Shown: positions 37,781 through 41,289 of the stretch, piece after piece
How the letters are laid out: the number at the start of each line of letters is the position of its first letter
Numbering within the stretch: position 1 is the first letter of the stretch
Virus record (IMG/VR): IMGVR_UViG_3300046385_000071
Coordinates: 1 to 41,289 of that record
DNA: 41,289 nucleotides
Strand: one strand, 5' to 3'
Origin: a virus
Translations under genes and position numbers: made by a program
Notes under the pieces: model-generated
Seen by the model: the letters and a program-made list of their open reading frames with translations, nothing else
The model's database searches: none
What the model was told of the DNA's origin: nothing

Positions 37781-38198
37781 AGTCAGCACGGCTGCTCGTG
37801 CGTGGCAAGAAGAACGCTTTTTAAAGAAGCATCACTGTCGCAATCGTGCAGAGTACAATCGTAGATATGATCCAGATTATATTCCACGGGCATCACAGAT
37901 TGCAAACTACTACCATGGCTATAAGCATGTACATTGTTTTGAAAATCGCGAAAACTTTGTGTACAACAGAATTTACGATTACGGGCCCGGTGGATACAGA
38001 GATGGATTCCATGAGATATGCGACTGGTGCGAAGAGCACTTGAGTGGCAAATGGCGATACGATATGCTTCGTGTAATGCGGGCACCAAGCACTGGCAATC
38101 AATGGGAAGTAAATGAACTAGGCGGCGGCGATCACTGGTTCTTTGCATTTCAAGATAGCGAAGACTATTTTATGTTTAAACTGCAATGGGGACAATAA
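37755..38198 (+). CDS. LRW-array protein 6
   Basis: 147 aa. A basic N-terminal extension (RLKTKVSTAARAWQEERFLK, KKHHCRNRAEYNRRYD) is followed by an array unit with ICDWCEEHLSGKWRYDMLRV and the end FAFQDSEDYFMFKLQWGQ. ATG 37755 is chosen over the TTG one codon upstream. The stop overlaps the next ATG (TAATG). Confidence 0.75.
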   Translation: MILSRLKTKVSTAARAWQEERFLKKHHCRNRAEYNRRYDPDYIPRASQIANYYHGYKHVHCFENRENFVYNRIYDYGPGGYRDGFHEICDWCEEHLSGKWRYDMLRVMRAPSTGNQWEVNELGGGDHWFFAFQDSEDYFMFKLQWGQ

Positions 38199-38641
38199 TG
38201 AACACAGCTTACTTTACAGATGAAGAACTGATCAATCATGTTATCAAGTTCAGTGACGATCCAGAAAAAATTCGACTAGCAACTGCTATGGAACGTATGC
38301 GAGGTTCTACTTGGGATGATCTAGTCGATGTAGGCATGGATGAAACATACTGCACGTTTAACTCCGAATGGGGTTCAGAAATGCATGTTGGCCGCTACAT
38401 CTCTCACCTGCGTGAAGAAATTGATATGCGTGATGATGAACTTCGGCAACTGCGCGATGAAGTCGAAGAATTAAAGACAAGGTCTATCATTGACTTTATC
38501 CAGGAAGTCAAACAAGAGTTAAAAACGGCCGAGTACCGTGTTAAACAAGCACAAGATGCCCGCGATGAGGAACACAAGGCTCGTCGTAAAGCAGAACGTG
38601 AACTTGAAGTATGGGATGTATTGACCAACGGAAAGTCATGA
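38198..38641 (+). CDS. coiled-coil protein inside the array
   Basis: 147 aa. It does not carry the array C-terminus. The first 75 residues are acidic (FTDEELINHVIKFSDDPEKI), the rest is one long coiled coil (EEIDMRDDELRQLRDEVEEL; VKQAQDARDEEHKARRKAER). ATG 38198 is preferred over 38186, which would overlap more of the previous gene. It may be an inserted gene or a partner of the array proteins. Confidence 0.75.
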   Translation: MNTAYFTDEELINHVIKFSDDPEKIRLATAMERMRGSTWDDLVDVGMDETYCTFNSEWGSEMHVGRYISHLREEIDMRDDELRQLRDEVEELKTRSIIDFIQEVKQELKTAEYRVKQAQDARDEEHKARRKAERELEVWDVLTNGKS

Positions 38642-38826
38642 AAAAGAAAGAGTACGGAATAGCTATTGAGAATTGGCCCTGGAAGCATAAAGCAGAAGTA
38701 CGAATGTGGCTTGTTGAAAACTTTGGAGCTCATGGCGATCGTTGGTATGAAGAACCCGATTATGGTTTAGAAAACTTAGTCATGGACGAAGAAGTATATT
38801 TTATGTATAAGTTGAGGTGGTCATGA
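38638..38826 (+). CDS. LRW-array protein 7
   Basis: 62 aa, a minimal unit: VRMWLVENFGAHGDRWYEEP and the end VMDEEVYFMYKLRWS. The terminal codons ttg-agg-tgg-tca overlap the start of the next gene and form its ribosome site. ATG 38638 overlaps the coiled-coil gene stop. Confidence 0.75.
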   Translation: MKKKEYGIAIENWPWKHKAEVRMWLVENFGAHGDRWYEEPDYGLENLVMDEEVYFMYKLRWS

Positions 38827-39071
38827 TTAGAATGGATCTAACTAACAATGATCCATTTCTGTTGAGTAATACTCTGTGGGATAACTTTTCTCGTAATATT
38901 GCTAACCAACACAGAAGCATAACTGTAGATATGGTAAACGAAGCACTAGTTGAATACAACGCAACTTATCATTATAAGGAGATTGGCAACTTATTTGAAA
39001 GCAGTTATCAAGAGTGGATTGATTTTAAAAACAATGATGATTACATTATGTTTAAGTTGAGGTGGGCATGA
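38823..39071 (+). CDS. LRW-array protein 8
   Basis: 82 aa. Starts MIRMDLTNNDPFLLSNTLWD and ends FKNNDDYIMFKLRWA. ATG 38823 lies within the tgaggtggtcatga junction; the in-frame GTG two codons upstream lies inside the ribosome site and is rejected. Confidence 0.75.
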   Translation: MIRMDLTNNDPFLLSNTLWDNFSRNIANQHRSITVDMVNEALVEYNATYHYKEIGNLFESSYQEWIDFKNNDDYIMFKLRWA

Positions 39072-39247
39072 CTACAGTAACAATAACATGTCCTATAACA
39101 TGGTGGGAACGATGCCAATGGATATATAAAAATTGCACTGAGCCTGTAGATAGAACAAACTGGGGAATGTGGCAAATAGGGCAAGATGATATCTACTTTG
39201 AGGTAGAAGATCAAGATGCATTTATGTTTAAGTTGAGGTGGGCATGA
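39068..39247 (+). CDS. LRW-array protein 9
   Basis: 59 aa, the shortest complete member: TCPITWWERCQWIYKNCTEP and the end FEVEDQDAFMFKLRWA. Its last 28 bases including the following start are identical to the end of protein 8, evidence for recent duplication or conversion. Confidence 0.75.
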   Translation: MTTVTITCPITWWERCQWIYKNCTEPVDRTNWGMWQIGQDDIYFEVEDQDAFMFKLRWA

Positions 39248-39498
39248 CTGTATATTATAAAACCAATGAAGCATGGCCTGGTATTAACTTTCCTGTATTG
39301 CACAGAGTTGTTTATGCTAAAACTGTAGACGGGGTGATGGCCATGTACCAACGCAGTTATAAAGATTACTTAGTAGATGCATGGCTAGAAACAAACTGCC
39401 AGCATCCTTATTACCACAGCCCCGGCTACCTTAGAGAAAAGTTTATTGAGTTTGAATGTGATGAAGATGCTGCCATGTTTGCATTATCGTGTGTATGA
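39244..39498 (+). CDS. LRW-array protein 10
   Basis: 84 aa. Contains WLETNCQHPYYHSPGYLREK and ends FECDEDAAMFALSCV, the LSC variant. Its start uses the tgaggtgggcatga junction. Confidence 0.75.
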   Translation: MTVYYKTNEAWPGINFPVLHRVVYAKTVDGVMAMYQRSYKDYLVDAWLETNCQHPYYHSPGYLREKFIEFECDEDAAMFALSCV

Positions 39499-39713
39499 AT
39501 ATACAATTTAAACATCGCCCAGGACGATACTATGAGTGGGAATGGTACTACAGTCCACAGGGTCTTGAAATGGGTGAAGTCTACGGCTGGTGCAGGGAAA
39601 CATTTGGGCACCCTGGCTTGGCATTAGGTGATGGGTCCTGGGACTGCCACAGCGGCTGGATCAAATTCTGTAAGCAGGAAGATATGCTGTTGTTTGTGTT
39701 GAGGTGGTCATGA
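39495..39713 (+). CDS. LRW-array protein 11
   Basis: 72 aa. VYGWCRETFGHPGLALGDGS shows the W-C-x-E-x-F-G core also seen in proteins 1 and 7; the end is FCKQEDMLLFVLRWS. ATG overlaps the previous stop. Its terminal codons again make the gaggtgg ribosome site of the next gene. Confidence 0.75.
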   Translation: MNIQFKHRPGRYYEWEWYYSPQGLEMGEVYGWCRETFGHPGLALGDGSWDCHSGWIKFCKQEDMLLFVLRWS

Positions 39714-39931
39714 ACGTATTTCGTAAAAAACATAAAGTACTTGCAGAGGAATACAGTTCTAGAATCATTGATGCAATGCTTAGTAGCGGTCACGGCGTAT
39801 ACCGCAACAGTTTTTGGCAGTTCGTTAAACAAGAATACAATGGTGACCAAGAGTTTAGATGGCGCAAAGAAAAGAACTACATTGTGTTCAATGATGAAAA
39901 AGACTACATGATGTTTTTATTAAGGATGTGA
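39710..39931 (+). CDS. LRW-array protein 12
   Basis: 73 aa, ending FNDEKDYMMFLLRM. The reading frame reaches the shared junction in a different phase: the tga of tgaggtggtcatga is its stop codon, so the LRW codons are lost but the ribosome site for the next gene is kept. Confidence 0.75.
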   Translation: MNVFRKKHKVLAEEYSSRIIDAMLSSGHGVYRNSFWQFVKQEYNGDQEFRWRKEKNYIVFNDEKDYMMFLLRM

Positions 39932-39938
39932 GGTGGTC

Positions 39939-40295
39939 ATGAGTCGATTAGAAATAAAAAAGCTGTATACTTTGCCCAATGGGATTCATCTGCCGTGTGG
40001 GTTAAACTTTAGGGAAAAACTTTGGTGGCGTTTCATGCCCGGCGTTGTTATCAATGTGAAGTGGCCCAATGGTTGGGTAGTATTACACGAAGCACCAGAT
40101 GGGTCAAAAGTTTCAGCTGAATCAGCTGATCCAAACGATCACTATAGGCCAGAACTTGAAAAAGAGATTGGAAAACAAGGGATCCATTGGAATTGGGGCG
40201 TAGCTAACAATGGCGTTGCAGAAAATAGACTGACAATAAAAGTCCTTCGTAAATTCAAAGCCGAAGCAGCCTATTTTGCTTTAAAATGGAGCTAA
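39939..40295 (+). CDS. LRW-array protein 13, last plus-strand member
   Basis: 118 aa. The N-terminal part has GLNFREKLWWRFMPGVVINV and a beta-rich stretch WPNGWVVLHEAPDGSKV; the end is KFKAEAAYFALKWS. ATG 39939 uses the gaggtgg site; the upstream GTG reading is rejected for that reason. Its 3-prime end overlaps a small minus-strand reading frame. Confidence 0.75.
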   Translation: MSRLEIKKLYTLPNGIHLPCGLNFREKLWWRFMPGVVINVKWPNGWVVLHEAPDGSKVSAESADPNDHYRPELEKEIGKQGIHWNWGVANNGVAENRLTIKVLRKFKAEAAYFALKWS

Positions 40296-40385
40296 CTTGC
40301 AATTATTAAAATGCCAGCGTTTAGCATTAGCTTCGCTGCCCCATTCTGACTGTTGCCAATCAATTTTAGTATTATATTTCAGCAT
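40281..40385 (-). CDS. 34-aa minus-strand small protein
   Basis: ATG at 40385 on the minus strand, preceded by aaggtggaacta, a good ribosome site of the array type. Product MLKYNTKIDWQQSEWGSEAN then AKRWHFNNCKLAPF. It overlaps the end of the last plus-strand array gene by 15 bases. Real gene or remnant is uncertain. Confidence 0.45.
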   Translation of the reverse strand: MLKYNTKIDWQQSEWGSEANAKRWHFNNCKLAPF

Positions 40386-40414
40386 TTAGTTCCACCTTGG
40401 AGCGCACATTGACT

Positions 40415-40570
40415 CTACCTCAAAGAAAACCACACAGCATCTCGTTCTCGAGCAAAACAGAATCTACACTGATCAATGTGTCCTTTGCCTGCACAAAATA
40501 CCGTCCATACGCTAGATCTATTGCCTATAGCTTCCCATCGTGGACTGTGTTGTTCTTCACACCATCGCAT
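40415..40570 (-). CDS. minus-strand LRW-family member, 51 aa
   Basis: ATG at 40570 (minus), stop TAG at 40415. It begins MRWCEEQHSPRWEAIGNRSS and ends QCRFCFARERDAVWFSLR. The end matches the array pattern F-x-x-x-x-D-A-x-x-F-x-L-R closely, compare FKHREDAVMAKLRF. The codons ttg-agg-tag show the same junction with the Trp codon TGG changed to TAG. It is convergent with the plus-strand array. Confidence 0.55.
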   Translation of the reverse strand: MRWCEEQHSPRWEAIGNRSSVWTVFCAGKGHIDQCRFCFARERDAVWFSLR

Positions 40571-40668
40571 GACCAGCGCAGCAAGGTCATGCGAATCGTG
40601 ACTTCATAATCCAAATGACTGTTTGCTGCTGAGTTTTCTTGTTTGAGTTGGCAACTAACACTGCACAT
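40525..40668 (-). pseudogene. minus-strand LRW-family remnant, 47 aa
   Basis: ATG at 40668 (minus). It codes MCSVSCQLKQENSAANSHLD, then YEVTIRMTLLRWSCDGVKNN and a short tail. LLRWS is the array C-terminus, but the expected stop TGA is TGC, so the frame runs on into the next unit out of phase. Best explained as a decaying member of an inverted piece of the array. Confidence 0.45.
40565..40594. repeat. 10-bp perfect inverted repeat with 10-base loop
   Basis: TCGCATGACC (40565) and GGTCATGCGA (40585) around agcgcagcaa. Each arm contains GGTCATG, the start-codon half of the array junction, in opposite directions. It may be the joint of an inversion or a hairpin terminator for either direction. 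Confidence 0.6.
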
Positions 40669-40686
40669 AAAAAAATTTTAGATTGG

Positions 40687-40694
40687 CATAAATA
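40687..40694 (+). promoter_or_regulatory. late promoter candidate of the adhesin gene
   Basis: CATAAATA lies 43 bases before the ATG at 40738; a clear caaggag ribosome site is at 40724-40730. Fits a late structural gene. Confidence 0.6.
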
Positions 40695-40737
40695 ATTCAG
40701 TAATTCATCAATTGAGTTTAATTCAAGGAGAAATCAT

Positions 40738-41289
40738 ATGAGTAACCCAACAATTCCGGAGTCTGGACCGATTCCGTTTTCGAGTATTAATTTAGCTCTG
40801 GGACGAGACAGTACTGCTACTATTAGTCTTGGCGAGGAAGAAGTTCGCAACGTGTTTGAAGATGCTGAAGGCAGTATTTCAGTTTCCCAAGGCCGCGGCA
40901 AACGCAAGAATACTGCCCCTGCTGTATTTGCAGCCACTATCGGCGCCAATCAGCAGAATTTAGATCTGGCCACGTGGGCAGTTGACAACGGCTGGGATGG
41001 TATTAGTGCAGTAACTATTACCATCGCACCGGGTGTTTACATTTGGTCAGACGATGTCAATACCCCAGCACTTAACGTAGGCAGCTTTCCAGGTGAGTTT
41101 GCTGCTGGTGTGCAACTGATCAACAACGGCTATATCATTGGTCGTGGCGGCAACGGCGGTGGCGGTGGTACCGGCGGCGCCGGTGGTTCTGCTCTCTATG
41201 CAGGTGATAGTTGTGTGATTACTAATAACAGCTTTATTGCCGGTGGTGGTGGTGGTGGTGGTGGCTTGGCCAACGGCAAGCTGGCGTAC
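40738..41289 (+). CDS. Gly-rich fibre adhesin, 3-prime end outside the window
   Basis: 184 codons seen, no stop before the window ends. It begins MSNPTIPESGPIPFSSINLA, with INLALGRDSTATISLGEEEV typical of the N-termini of phage fibre-tip proteins. GRGKRKNTAPAVFAATIGAN leads to a beta region, then Gly-rich runs (RGGNGGGGGTGGAGGSALYA; IAGGGGGGGGLANG). Stacked Gly-rich helices (polyglycine II) form the receptor-binding tip of T4-type distal fibres such as S16 gp38. The Gly runs alternate with short strands, as in that fold. Likely host-range determinant. Confidence 0.8.
   Translation, partial: MSNPTIPESGPIPFSSINLALGRDSTATISLGEEEVRNVFEDAEGSISVSQGRGKRKNTAPAVFAATIGANQQNLDLATWAVDNGWDGISAVTITIAPGVYIWSDDVNTPALNVGSFPGEFAAGVQLINNGYIIGRGGNGGGGGTGGAGGSALYAGDSCVITNNSFIAGGGGGGGGLANGKLAY

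Larger units (their letters stand above)
38813..39942 (+). repeat. repeated array junction tgaggtgg(t/g)catga, five copies
   Basis: Copies at 38813, 39058, 39234, 39700 and 39929, each 14 bases. In the first four it codes the end L-R-W-(S/A) and overlaps stop with start; in the fifth it lies in another phase. The two copies at 39058 and 39234 are part of a 28-base identical block (39046-39073 and 39222-39249). Confidence 0.85.

Noticed and set aside
36000-40295. Array genes as sequencing-error fragments of one long gene
   Set aside because: Each has its own ribosome site and start, units repeat with the same end motif, and stop-start overlaps are regular; fragments of one gene would not show this.
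40397-40609. 70-aa plus-strand reading frame after the array
   Set aside because: No ATG and no ribosome site at its beginning. The minus-strand frames in the same stretch carry the LRW-family signature and explain the open frame better.

Overview
The window is part of a large T4-type tailed-phage genome with a Gram-negative host, probably a freshwater or marine bacterium. Three things point this way: (1) eleven TAAATA-core elements resembling T4-type late promoters (TATAAATA) sit in gaps before genes, and there is a homologue-like gene for the late-transcription DNA-binding protein DsbA; (2) a block of proteins starts with short leaders resembling the T4 capsid-targeting sequence, which is cut after a Glu; (3) there are fibre/adhesin genes, GH19 lysozymes and two kinds of homing endonuclease. 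Lipoprotein and prepilin signals imply a Gram-negative envelope. No terminase, portal, capsid or replication gene is present, so the assignment is inferred from these secondary markers.

Layout. 1-1952: small overlapping accessory genes. 1957-2951: a LuxR-type regulator with its own sigma70-like promoter, a hairpin around its ribosome binding site and palindromes. 2952-8973: a co-directional structural or surface set (Gly/Tyr-rich proteins, collagen-like and jelly-roll-like fibre proteins, three paralogous beta-domain genes, a papain-like protease). 8985-12391: terminator, strong sigma70-like promoter, then an accessory operon with small membrane peptides, an SPFH-domain lipoprotein, a second lipoprotein and a type IV pilin-like protein. 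12429-28725: the putative packaged cargo block, with a GH19 fusion protein, a nucleotidyltransferase-like protein, an amidoligase, a HiPIP-like Cys protein, and two polyproteins whose small domains are separated by GVAEG linkers. It is interrupted by a GIY-YIG endonuclease and by about 650 bases that look like a structured RNA. 28727-29368: free GH19 endolysin and terminator. 29452-35473: a carbohydrate-type module (radical SAM, glycosyltransferase-like, UDP-sugar dehydrogenase, nucleotidyltransferase-cupin) disturbed by an HNH endonuclease and two T-run frame breaks. 35533-36074: DsbA-like and a membrane protein. 36076-40295: a tandem array of small genes ending in LRW-like motifs. 40281-40668: what appear to be inverted, decaying members of the same array. 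40738-end: a Gly-rich fibre adhesin, cut by the window edge.

The most interesting reading is that late promoters, placed so that transcription would begin almost at the AUG of several genes, express a set of proteins carrying capsid-targeting leaders, and that two of these are chains of domains which the prohead protease could release inside the head for injection. The near-identical DNA of the linkers would also allow domain cassettes to be exchanged by recombination. A second candidate system is the 36-40 kb array, in which the conserved C-terminal codons double as the ribosome binding site of the next gene. A third is the envelope island with a phage-encoded pilin-like protein. All functional statements rest on sequence motifs read by eye; no database search was possible.
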